Assembly (NCBI RefSeq): GCF_006227205.1
Contig: NZ_VCNG01000010.1
Location: 124,001 to 188,000, forward strand
Direction: 5' to 3'
DNA length: 64,000 bases
Origin: Pseudomonas sp. ICMP22404
GTDB taxonomy: Bacteria; Pseudomonadota; Gammaproteobacteria; Pseudomonadales; Pseudomonadaceae
Position 1 is the stretch's first letter. Each line of letters opens with the position of its first letter. The notes beneath the pieces were generated by a model. That model was not told the origin of the DNA. It saw only the letters and a list, made by a program, of their open reading frames with translations, and ran no database searches. Shown piece after piece: positions 52,262-59,841 of the stretch. Both the position numbers and the translations under genes were made by a program.

Positions 52262-52587
52262 CAACCCACACCGAACCGCGCCAGGCCATCGCCCTCAAAT
52301 ACGACGGCCACCACGCCCCGACCCTCACCGCCAAGGGCGACGAAGCCCTGGCCGAGGAAATCCTGCGGATCGCACGGGACAGTGAAGTGCCGATCTATGA
52401 AAATGCCGAGCTGGTGAAGCTCCTGGCCCGACTGGAACTGGGGGAGAGTATTCCGCAGGAGTTGTATCTCACCATCGCCGAGATCATCGCGTTTGCCTGG
52501 AACCTCAAGGGCAAGTTTCCCAAGGGCTTCGACCCGCATGCACCGAATGTGGAGAAGGATGTGACGGAGCGCGGGGATGACTACTGA
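52258..52587 (+). CDS. flhX: FlhB C-terminal-like export switch protein (FlhX type)
   Basis: 109 residues matching only the cytoplasmic C-terminal part of FlhB: AIALKYDGHHAPTLTAKG, ARDSEVPIYENAELVKLLA, IPQELYLTIAEIIAFAW. The NPTH self-cleavage motif is absent, so the protein corresponds to the fragment that FlhB releases by cleavage. Similar free-standing homologues (FlhX/FhlB) partly replace that fragment in other bacteria. Coupling to the fliK-like gene supports a shared role in export switching. Confidence 0.85.
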   Translation: MTTHTEPRQAIALKYDGHHAPTLTAKGDEALAEEILRIARDSEVPIYENAELVKLLARLELGESIPQELYLTIAEIIAFAWNLKGKFPKGFDPHAPNVEKDVTERGDDY

Positions 52588-52616
52588 AGGCGCCGGTGGC
52601 GCTGAATACGAGCAAT

Positions 52617-52841
52617 CTACTCACTGTAGAGAGTCTCGAACTGATCGCCGGCTAACGACGCGACCGATTTTGAAGTCTGTAAATCTTGTGGGAAAGAACT
52701 GTCTATGTTGAAGGAGTCAGCGCTCGCTCGACCGAGAAACAACCCAAACCCTGCTAACCCGTATCCCCAGATATAGTGCAACGCCGGTTTTAATGGGCTT
52801 GCATCACAAAGTGCGGGGGAACCACTCGCCAGGATATCCAC
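52617..52841 (-). CDS. Possible small hypothetical protein
   Basis: A 74-codon frame from a GTG at 52841 with GGAA six bases upstream. The product (LHYIWGYGLAGFGLFLGRAS in the middle, acidic C terminus) has one weakly hydrophobic segment and no known domain. Base composition is more AT-rich than the neighbours. It may be real or just part of a non-coding accessory stretch; I cannot decide. Confidence 0.25.
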   Translation of the reverse strand: MDILASGSPALCDASPLKPALHYIWGYGLAGFGLFLGRASADSFNIDSSFPQDLQTSKSVASLAGDQFETLYSE

Positions 52842-52990
52842 CTGAGCTTCCTACAGCCTGGTTGCAGCCACCAAAATCGCTGCCTAAAGTTGGCCTGTCG
52901 CTGACATCAGTTGGCGAAGGGTTTCGCAGCCCTTAAGATTGATACCTTGTTCGCCATGTACGGCCGGCTTTCGGTTGCGCATCGTTTCAT
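52842..52990. other. Gap before the structured leader
   Basis: I see no gene. With 52588-52616 it forms the non-coding part of the flhX to DUF3077-like interval. A promoter for the plus-strand leader RNA should lie here, but I see no confident -35/-10 pair. Confidence 0.4.
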
Positions 52991-53128
52991 GGCGGTTGTG
53001 CGTGGGAGACCTTCGGGTCTGCCGGGTCTTGGTGTTAATCCTCCGGTCTGCGAACCCACGCATAACTGCCACCCATCCTGTTTCGCAGCAGAACGGTGGC
53101 AATCCAATTTTTATCAGGATTAACACCA
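52991..53128 (+). promoter_or_regulatory. Structured leader with predicted pseudoknot over the start site
   Basis: GGCGGTTGTGCGTGGG (52991-53006) pairs over 16 bases with 53055-53070, with two G-U wobbles that work only in plus-strand RNA. The loop holds an AGACC-TTCG-GGTCT hairpin (53007-53020) and TGGTGTTAATCCT (53030-53042). The latter is the exact complement of 53116-53128, which contains the AGGA ribosome site, the spacer and the A of the ATG. A GCCACC/GGTGGC hairpin (53068-53100) shares three bases with the main stem. Predicted role: occlusion of the ribosome site by a loop-leader pseudoknot. Confidence 0.6.
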
Positions 53129-53421
53129 TGACAACTCAACACCCGCTCAACCACTTCACCCCCATGTCTCACTTCGCCACCGAACATCCCGTCCTCCTCA
53201 TTGATGCCAATGCCCCACTGATTGAACTCCACAGCTGCCTTAACGAACGCCTCGAGGCCGTCCTCAAGTACCTCAATCTCATGGCCTGTACCACCCTGCC
53301 CGACTATGCCGAAAACGACATCAATACAGTCACCAACATTGCTCGGATCCTGGTTCAGGATGTGAGCGATGTGTTTCGGGTAATTGAGGTGCGGGGCTTG
53401 GAGGTGCGTGAGGGGCAGTAG
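53128..53421 (+). CDS. Small DUF3077/DUF6124-like protein
   Basis: 97 residues, soluble and mostly helical (NAPLIELHSCLNERLEAVLK, INTVTNIARILVQDVSDVFR). It resembles the short, often multi-copy DUF3077/DUF6124 proteins of Pseudomonas; no function is known. The ATG at 53128 follows AGGA by eight bases. The frame is open back to 52939, but that part is the structured leader. A terminator follows 14 bases after the stop, so this is a self-contained unit of leader, gene and terminator. Confidence 0.75.
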   Translation: MTTQHPLNHFTPMSHFATEHPVLLIDANAPLIELHSCLNERLEAVLKYLNLMACTTLPDYAENDINTVTNIARILVQDVSDVFRVIEVRGLEVREGQ

Positions 53422-53435
53422 TGATTTCCAGCTAT

Positions 53436-53465
53436 ACAACCCGCTTCGGCGGGTTGTCGCTTTTC
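53436..53465 (+). terminator. Terminator after the DUF3077-like gene
   Basis: ACAACCCGC-TTCG-GCGGGTTGT (53436-53457) is a nine-pair perfect stem with a UUCG-type loop, followed by CGCTTTTCTGG. A typical intrinsic terminator. Confidence 0.88.
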
Positions 53466-53713
53466 TGGTTCGTATTAGAGGCGGTGGAAAAAAGCTTCGA
53501 AAGAAATCCGGAGATTAAGGCTGCCACTTTTCGGTCTCTGTATCGGTTGTAAAGTAGTCACAGCGCTGACGAGTTTTACTCAGGAGCGAGCCTTCCAATT
53601 TGTCTATAGAATCAGCGTCCATTGAGTAGAATACGTTACGAAAAATGACTCCAAGCGCTGATCTTAAGAAATTCTGTACTGAAACGGTGACTGAGGAGAG
53701 CTGAGGGTTTGCG

Positions 53714-54829
53714 ATGAAAATTGAATACCTCGAGATCAAAGGCTTCAAGAGCGCGGTAAATATAGTCCTGCGGGATGTACCACCCTTTACAGCGCTGGCC
53801 GGCTCGAACGGCGCAGGTAAGAGCAACATTACTGACGCGCTGGCCTTTCTAGGTGCGGTAGTGAAACGAGGGGCCGCCCAAGCAATACGCGACTTTGGGG
53901 GGTTCCAGCAGATTCACTGCTTCAAGCATAGAAAGGAAAACCGTACGACGATCTCCTTTGCGCTCAAGATCAAGCTCAAAGAAGAGACTTTCGACTACAA
54001 CTTGAAGATATCCGAGATAAACCGGGTACCCCGGGTACTTGAAGGCTTAAAGGTCAACGGCAAACAGGTCATTGACCGCAAGAACAGCAATGAAACGCAG
54101 ATTGCTTTAAGTGACGCTCAGGGTCTTCAGCTTCTGCCTGAATATGCACAGGATATGACTGCGCTCATGTTGCTCAGCCATTCGCCACTGTATCGCATGC
54201 TTACCAATATCCAGGTATTCCGAATCGATCCGCTGGAAGCCAAGGAACCCGACAGCTCAACAGCAGACGCTACGACACTCGATAGCCACGGTCGAAACGT
54301 GGCGACCATGTTGTCAGTCCTGGAGAAAAACGAGCGATTTCGTGACCAGGTACTGGAATGGATCGAGTTGATAGTTCCGGGAATGGAGAATGTCTCTACC
54401 GAGAAGCAAAGGTTGGATGGCTCAACGGTGATTACCTTCAAGGAAGAAGGAACAAAAGCCCGGTTCCCGGCACGGCTGATTTCTGACGGTACGATTTATG
54501 CCCTGTGCATCATGACCGCTGTATTAAGCCGTACAGACAAATCAGGGATCACAATCATAGAGGAGCCGGAACGAGGCATTCATCCGAAAGCTATCGGTGA
54601 GCTGGTCCAGTTGATGCGTGAAAATGCGTCCGTGGAGCACCCTGTTCTCATCACCACCCATAGCGAATCCGTTGTCCGGAATCTTGATCTTGAAGAACTG
54701 TGGCTCGTGAATAAAGAGGATGGCAAGACCAAGGTCAAATGTGCTTCGGACTCAAGGGTCGATAAAAAAGATATCCCACTGGACACAGCTTGGCTGGCCA
54801 ATCTTTTCGATGGAGGCTTGCCATGGTAA
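53714..54829 (+). CDS. AAA/RecF-OLD-type ATPase of a two-gene accessory system
   Basis: 371 residues of the SMC/RecF/OLD ABC-like ATPase group. Walker A GSNGAGKS is at 30-37, the signature-like LISDGT at 255-260, Walker B IIEEPE at 281-286 and the switch histidine H316 in TTHSES. There is no nuclease domain of its own; the insertion between Walker A and signature is short. Partner: the overlapping TOPRIM-like gene. Such ATPase plus TOPRIM pairs are frequent anti-phage effectors. GAGG precedes the ATG. The composition is more AT-rich than the flanking core genes. Confidence 0.85.
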   Translation: MKIEYLEIKGFKSAVNIVLRDVPPFTALAGSNGAGKSNITDALAFLGAVVKRGAAQAIRDFGGFQQIHCFKHRKENRTTISFALKIKLKEETFDYNLKISEINRVPRVLEGLKVNGKQVIDRKNSNETQIALSDAQGLQLLPEYAQDMTALMLLSHSPLYRMLTNIQVFRIDPLEAKEPDSSTADATTLDSHGRNVATMLSVLEKNERFRDQVLEWIELIVPGMENVSTEKQRLDGSTVITFKEEGTKARFPARLISDGTIYALCIMTAVLSRTDKSGITIIEEPERGIHPKAIGELVQLMRENASVEHPVLITTHSESVVRNLDLEELWLVNKEDGKTKVKCASDSRVDKKDIPLDTAWLANLFDGGLPW

Positions 54830-55398
54830 GAGTTGGATTCATCGTTGAAGGTGACAGCGAAAAAATAGTTATCGAATCCGCTGATTTCAGGGCGCTTCTA
54901 CTGGAAAACGACTTTGAACTGGTCAATCCCGTGGTCAATGCCAAGGGGGGCGGTAATCTTTTACCGCAAAACATCGACGCCTATCTGGCGCGCCTGGATC
55001 AGCAAGCGGTGGACAGAATCGTTGTGCTTACCGATCTCGAAGACGAAGAATCAGTTGATATCGTCAGAAAGCGCATCTCAAACGCTCGAATAGATATCAC
55101 ATTTGTCGCTGTAAAAGCATTGGAAGGATGGTTCCTGGCTGACTCAAGTGCAATACGCAAATGGCTTGACGTACATCACTTCGATGAGCCTCAGCCCGAG
55201 CAAACGCTGAACAAGCCCTGGGACCGCCTCCAAGAGATATCAAATGACCTCGGTAAACGCGGTCCGGGCAACAAGACCGCATTTGCAAAGAAGATGGTCA
55301 AGCACTATGGCTTCAGCATTCGCCAAGCCGCCTCGCACCCAGGGTGCCCAAGTGCGAAGGAACTTGTCAGCTATTTCACGAGGCAAGGACAAGCCTAA
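54823..55398 (+). CDS. TOPRIM/DUF4276-like partner protein
   Basis: 191 residues. VGFIVEGDSEK (glutamate at 9) and VVLTDLEDEE (D71, E73, D74) are laid out like a TOPRIM metal site. KALEGWFLAD is typical of DUF4276 proteins. A metal-dependent nuclease activity is inferred, not shown. I chose the ATG at 54823, with GGAGG seven bases upstream. It overlaps the ATPase stop by seven bases (ATGGTAA), so the pair is translationally coupled. Confidence 0.8.
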   Translation: MVRVGFIVEGDSEKIVIESADFRALLLENDFELVNPVVNAKGGGNLLPQNIDAYLARLDQQAVDRIVVLTDLEDEESVDIVRKRISNARIDITFVAVKALEGWFLADSSAIRKWLDVHHFDEPQPEQTLNKPWDRLQEISNDLGKRGPGNKTAFAKKMVKHYGFSIRQAASHPGCPSAKELVSYFTRQGQA

Positions 55399-55451
55399 GC
55401 GCAGGACAACCTGCAAGGCTGAAATCTCTTGCAGCTTGCCGCTCAAGGCTC

Positions 55452-55847
55452 TTAGCTGCCCCTGTGCAATTTACTCATCAACTCCGCCTCGGCCTGGGTC
55501 AAGCCACAGGCCTGGGTCAGTTCGTCGACACTGGCGCCCATACCCACCAGCCGCGCGGCTTGGGCAAAGGACAAGCTCGAGGGGTCGCGCTGTTCCAATT
55601 GGGCCAGTTTGTCCGGTAACGGGCCGACCACGGCGCGCAGCTCATGGATGGCTTCACCCATGCGCACGGTACCGTTCTGGTAATCGTCGACACGCTTGGC
55701 CAGGTCCTTGATGCGCTGATCGCGCAACGCATCGCCCTGGGCCTGTTGAGCGGCGATCTGCCGCTGGCCGCGTATGTACGCCAAGAACATTGCCAACGTG
55801 CCTGCCCAGAAAAGGAACAGGACAATGACTGCTACCTCAAGAATCAA
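55452..55847 (-). CDS. DUF2802 membrane-anchored protein
   Basis: 131 residues: one N-terminal membrane helix (VAVIVLFLFWAGTLAMFLAY), a coiled-coil-like stretch rich in Q/R (~25-60) and a helical C terminus resembling a helix-turn-helix (SFAQAARLVGMGASVDELTQ). It is constant at the end of the Pseudomonas cheW cluster; the function is unknown. The frame starts at a TTG immediately after the cheW stop. Confidence 0.85.
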   Translation of the reverse strand: MILEVAVIVLFLFWAGTLAMFLAYIRGQRQIAAQQAQGDALRDQRIKDLAKRVDDYQNGTVRMGEAIHELRAVVGPLPDKLAQLEQRDPSSLSFAQAARLVGMGASVDELTQACGLTQAEAELMSKLHRGS

Positions 55848-56333
55848 TCAGATACTCTCCAGTTCCGACCACTCTTCTTCACTCATCATTTTTTCCAGCT
55901 CGACCAGGATCAGCAATTCGTTGTTCTTGTTGCAGACGCCCTGGATGAACTTGGCCGATTCTTCGTTACCGACGTTAGGCGCGGTTTCGATTTCCGACTG
56001 ACGCAAGTAAACCACTTCGGCAACGCTGTCGACCAGGATACCGACCACTTGCTTGTCGGCCTCGATGATCACGATACGGGTGTTGTCGTTGACCTCGGTG
56101 GAATTCAGGCCAAAACGCTGGCGGGTGTCGATCACCGTGACCACGTTGCCACGCAGGTTGATGATCCCCAGCACGTAGCTTGGCGCACCCGGTACCGGAG
56201 CGATCTCGGTATAGCGCAGCACTTCCTGCACGCGCATCACGTTGATGCCGTAGGTTTCGTTATCGAGTTTGAAGGTGACCCATTGCAGGATCGGATCTTC
56301 GGAACCCTTGAGAGACGACGCCTTATCATTCAT
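55848..56333 (-). CDS. cheW: Chemotaxis coupling protein CheW
   Basis: 161 residues, single CheW domain: TFKLDNETYGINVMRVQEVL at the start and YVLGIINLRGNVVTVIDTR in the middle. It links receptors to CheA at the polar array. It is the penultimate gene of the che-mot-par cluster. Confidence 0.95.
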   Translation of the reverse strand: MNDKASSLKGSEDPILQWVTFKLDNETYGINVMRVQEVLRYTEIAPVPGAPSYVLGIINLRGNVVTVIDTRQRFGLNSTEVNDNTRIVIIEADKQVVGILVDSVAEVVYLRQSEIETAPNVGNEESAKFIQGVCNKNNELLILVELEKMMSEEEWSELESI

Positions 56334-56403
56334 ACCCTGACCCCTCGAAAAACCGCCTGTGGCGGTGTGTTCTGCGCCGTGGCGCTGCGCGCCACCGACT
56401 GTG

Positions 56404-57279
56404 TTATTTCGGTTTCTGGACCGGCTTGGAGCCGCCCAGGTGTTTTGCCCCGCCGCTGGCGATCAGTTCGGCCAGCTCGGAAACGTCCAGCAAGGCGCAC
56501 ATGTGCTCGATCACCGTACCCGCCAGCCATGGCCGTTGCCCTCGATGGCTACGCCACTTGATCTCGTTCGGGTCCAGGCGCAGCGAACGGCTGACCTGGT
56601 GCACCGCCAACCCCCACTCGTAACCCTGTACCGAAATCACGTATTGCAGGCCCTGGCGAAAATCATCGCGATAACGGTCCGGCATCACCCAACGCGCGGT
56701 ATCCAGTACTTTCAGGTTGCCGGCCTGGCTCGGCAGGATCCCAAGGAACCAATCCGGCTGGCCAAACAACGGCGTCAATTCGTGCCCGGCCAGGGAATAA
56801 ATCGATCCCAGGCACACCAGCGGCACCGCCAGGGTCAACCCGGCCACATCGAACAACAGGCACTCAAACGGCTCGGCGGCCCAGGCCGGACGGTCGTCAG
56901 TCTCAACCGGCGGCGGCGTGTTGCTCGGTGGTGGCAGATGGACTTCCACCACCGGCGTCACCAGGCCCTGCAACAACGGTGCAACGGTGGAAACCGCCGC
57001 CAGCACCGGCGCAGGCGCCTCCATGACTCTCACCGATGGCTTGGCGACCGGTGCCTCGACCGGTGCGACAACCACGGGTTTACGTGCATCACGGGCCTGC
57101 TCCTCGAGCACGGCCGCCTGAAACTCATCCAGCACACCTTCGGCTTCGACGGGCGCGGGCAAAGCCTCGGGCACACTCGGCTCCGGTGGTAATTCTTCGG
57201 TCGCTTCCTGCAACAGCCCGTCCAGGTAGGACTGCAAGGCCATTTGCGGACGCGAGGTCATCTTGATCGGGCGGTTCAT
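56404..57279 (-). CDS. parP: ParP-type CheW-domain protein
   Basis: 291 residues: a long proline/valine/glutamate-rich N-terminal part (~20-130), then a CheW-like domain (FECLLFDVAGLTLAVPLVCL, LGILPSQAGNLKVLDTARWV). In polar flagellates ParP, with ParC, keeps CheA arrays at the pole and shares them at division. Its neighbour parC is upstream. The ATG at 57279 is chosen; 57297 and 57261 are alternatives, none with a strong ribosome site. Confidence 0.87.
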   Translation of the reverse strand: MNRPIKMTSRPQMALQSYLDGLLQEATEELPPEPSVPEALPAPVEAEGVLDEFQAAVLEEQARDARKPVVVAPVEAPVAKPSVRVMEAPAPVLAAVSTVAPLLQGLVTPVVEVHLPPPSNTPPPVETDDRPAWAAEPFECLLFDVAGLTLAVPLVCLGSIYSLAGHELTPLFGQPDWFLGILPSQAGNLKVLDTARWVMPDRYRDDFRQGLQYVISVQGYEWGLAVHQVSRSLRLDPNEIKWRSHRGQRPWLAGTVIEHMCALLDVSELAELIASGGAKHLGGSKPVQKPK

Positions 57280-57359
57280 GAAAGCAGTGCACCGCATATG
57301 AACGTTATCGGCATGAGTGCCATCAGACTTGAGCCTGCAGAGCTTTTAGACGCGTTCAA

Positions 57360-58151
57360 TCAGGCCACCTGCTGAGGAACGAGCTGCTGGGCCAGCAGGT
57401 GCTTGAGCAAGGCCCGGTAGGCCAGCACGCCACGGCTTTTGCCATCGAACTGGGAAGGGGTCACACCGGCGCGGCTGGCATCGCGCAGGCGCGTGTCGAC
57501 CGGGATGTAGCCTTGCCAGATGTCATCCGGGTACATGTCCCGCAACACCCGCAGGGTTCCCATGGACGCCTGGGTACGGCGATCGAACAGGGTCGGCACG
57601 ATATTGAATGCCAGCGACTGTTTGCGTGAGCGATTGACCATCGCCAGGGTATTGACCATTCGCTCCAGCCCCTTGACCGCCAGATGCTCGGTCTGCACCG
57701 GGATCACCAGTTGCTGGCTGGCCGCCAAGGCATTGACCATCAACAGACCCAGCAGGGGTGGGCTGTCAATGATCGCGTAATCGAAATCCTGCCACAGCTG
57801 CGCCAGACTCTTGGCGATCACCAGGCCCAACCCGCCCTGTCCCGGCGACTGCCGTTCCAGGGTGGCCAGCGCGGTGCTCGACGGCAACAGGGAAATCCGC
57901 TCGTCACTGGTGGACAGCAACAGTTGTCCCGGCAAGCCCTCAGGCACACTGCCCCGGTGCAGGAACAAGTCGTAGTTGCTGTGCTCCAGGCTATCGGGAT
58001 CGTAGCCAAAATAGCTGGTCATCGAGCCGTGGGGGTCCAGGTCGACAATGACCACACGCTTGCCCGCCTCGGCCAGTAATCCGGCTAAAGCGATGGAAGA
58101 AGTGGTTTTACCCACCCCACCTTTTTGATTGGCAACTGCCCAGACTCTCAT
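57360..58151 (-). CDS. parC: ParC-type ParA-like ATPase
   Basis: 263 residues of the ParA/MinD family. The deviant Walker A is QKGGVGKTTSSIALA (10-24), with switch DLDPHGSMTSYFGYD and IDSPPLLGLLMVNAL. Its position between motD and parP identifies it as the polar chemotaxis-array positioning ATPase rather than a chromosome-partitioning ParA. Confidence 0.92.
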   Translation of the reverse strand: MRVWAVANQKGGVGKTTSSIALAGLLAEAGKRVVIVDLDPHGSMTSYFGYDPDSLEHSNYDLFLHRGSVPEGLPGQLLLSTSDERISLLPSSTALATLERQSPGQGGLGLVIAKSLAQLWQDFDYAIIDSPPLLGLLMVNALAASQQLVIPVQTEHLAVKGLERMVNTLAMVNRSRKQSLAFNIVPTLFDRRTQASMGTLRVLRDMYPDDIWQGYIPVDTRLRDASRAGVTPSQFDGKSRGVLAYRALLKHLLAQQLVPQQVA

Positions 58152-58200
58152 TCGGATCGTTCCTCCCGGCCGAAACAGGCACGGCCGAGAAATAGCTCGG

Positions 58201-59085
58201 TTATAAAGCGGGTGACGGAGAATTGACGGCGCTCTGTCTTCCCGGTGTCTTGACCGGGGTCGGTGCAGTTTGTGTGCCAGCCCGCTTCAATGCTGCATCC
58301 GGCGTTGCATTGGCCGTGCCGGTACCGGTCAGGCTACGGCGTACATCAAGGTTGCGCGACACCACCAGCACCACGCGACGATTCTTCGCCCGGCCTTCGA
58401 CAGTGGCGTTGTTGGCCACCGGCTGGAACTCGCCATACCCCACCGATGCCAGGCGACCGGGGTTCACACCTTGCATGGCAAGCATGCGGACGATGCTCGC
58501 CGAACGCGCCGAAGACAGCTCCCAGTTGGTCGGATACTGCGCGGTGCGGATCGGCTGGTCATCCGTGAAACCTTCCACATGGATCGGGTTGTCGAACGGT
58601 TTCAGGATCGTCGCCACCTTATCGATGATGTGGAACGCCATGTCGCTGGGCATGGCGTCGCCGCTGCCGAACAACAGGCTGGAGTTGAGTTCGATCTCCA
58701 CCCACAACTCGTTGCCGCGCACGGTCATCTGGTTGGAGCTGATCAGGTCGCCGAAGGCCGCGCTGATGTCGTCGGCGATGCTTTTCAACGGGTCGCTACC
58801 GCCAGCAATGCCGGCATCGACCTGCTCGGCGTCCCGGACCAGCGGCTTGGCCGGCGTGGTCGTCTTGGGCCGCTCGTCGCCGATGGGAATCGGCTTGAGG
58901 GCGCGATCCGAGTCGGTAAAGACCCCGATCAACGCCTCGGAGATAACCTTGTATTTGCCCTCGTTGACCGAGGAGATCGAATACATGACCACGAAAAAAG
59001 CGAACAGCAATGTGATGAAGTCGGCGTAGGACACCAGCCAACGTTCATGGTTGACATGCTCTTCATGATGCCTGCGACGCGCCAT
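58201..59085 (-). CDS. motD: Flagellar motor stator protein MotD
   Basis: 294 residues of the MotB class. One membrane helix holds the proton-channel aspartate D22 (SYADFITLLFAFFVVMYS). A C-terminal OmpA-like peptidoglycan-binding domain has VEGFTDDQPIRTAQYPTNWE and SVGYGEFQP. With MotC it forms the second stator of pseudomonads. It lies 15 bases after motC. Confidence 0.94.
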   Translation of the reverse strand: MARRRHHEEHVNHERWLVSYADFITLLFAFFVVMYSISSVNEGKYKVISEALIGVFTDSDRALKPIPIGDERPKTTTPAKPLVRDAEQVDAGIAGGSDPLKSIADDISAAFGDLISSNQMTVRGNELWVEIELNSSLLFGSGDAMPSDMAFHIIDKVATILKPFDNPIHVEGFTDDQPIRTAQYPTNWELSSARSASIVRMLAMQGVNPGRLASVGYGEFQPVANNATVEGRAKNRRVVLVVSRNLDVRRSLTGTGTANATPDAALKRAGTQTAPTPVKTPGRQSAVNSPSPAL

Positions 59086-59100
59086 GGTCCATTACTCCCA

Positions 59101-59841
59101 TTAGTCCATGAAGCCCTGGAGCTTCAATTCAATGGAGCGCGGGTTTTCACCTTCGGCGATCGACAGGATTCCTTCCAGCAACATTTCGCGATAACGCGAC
59201 TGGCGCAAGGCGATGGACTTGAGTTTGGCGGCAATCGGCAACAACACCAGGTTGGCACTGGCCACGCCATAGATGGTGGCGACGAACGCCACGGCGATGC
59301 CGCTCCCCAGTTGCGAAGGGTCGGCCAGGTTGCCCATCACGTGGATCAGGCCCATTACCGCACCGATGATGCCGATGGTAGGTGCATAACCACCCATGCT
59401 TTCGAAGACCTTGGCCGCTTCGATGTCGCGGCTTTCCTGAGTGTAGAAATCCACTTCCAGGATGCTGCGGATGGCTTCCGGCTCGGCGCCGTCCACCAGC
59501 AATTGCAGGCCTTTTCGCGAGTAGTTGTCAGGTTCGGCATCGGCCACCCCTTCCAGACCGAGCAAGCCTTCCTTGCGGGCGGTCAGGCTCCAGTTCACCA
59601 CGCGATCGATACCGCCGGCCAGGTCGACCCGCGGTGGAAACAGAATCCAGACCAGTACCTGTATGGCGCGTTTGAACGCACTCATGGGCGATTGCAACAG
59701 CGCGGCGCCGATGGTGCCACCGAGCACGATCAGCGCCGCTGGGCCATTGGCCAAGGCCCCGAGATGACCGCCTTCCAGGTAGTTGCCACCAATGATGGCG
59801 ACGAACGCCATGATGATACCGATCAGGCTGAGGACATCCAT
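59101..59841 (-). CDS. motC: Flagellar motor stator protein MotC
   Basis: 246 residues of the MotA class with four membrane helices (VLSLIGIIMAFVAIIGGNYL; the pair near 150-200 includes YAPTIGIIGAVMGLIHVMGN) and a cytoplasmic loop for rotor contact. The ATG shares one base with the cheB stop (TAATG). Confidence 0.95.
   Translation of the reverse strand: MDVLSLIGIIMAFVAIIGGNYLEGGHLGALANGPAALIVLGGTIGAALLQSPMSAFKRAIQVLVWILFPPRVDLAGGIDRVVNWSLTARKEGLLGLEGVADAEPDNYSRKGLQLLVDGAEPEAIRSILEVDFYTQESRDIEAAKVFESMGGYAPTIGIIGAVMGLIHVMGNLADPSQLGSGIAVAFVATIYGVASANLVLLPIAAKLKSIALRQSRYREMLLEGILSIAEGENPRSIELKLQGFMD

Noticed and set aside
52939..53127. In-frame upstream extension of the DUF3077-like gene
   Set aside because: The upstream part coincides with the structured leader. 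The start at 53128 has a good ribosome site, and wobble pairs point to RNA rather than protein constraint.
52588..55451. Prophage or integrative element remnant
   Set aside because: No integrase, att-like repeats, tRNA gene or phage structural gene is present, so I call it only an accessory segment.
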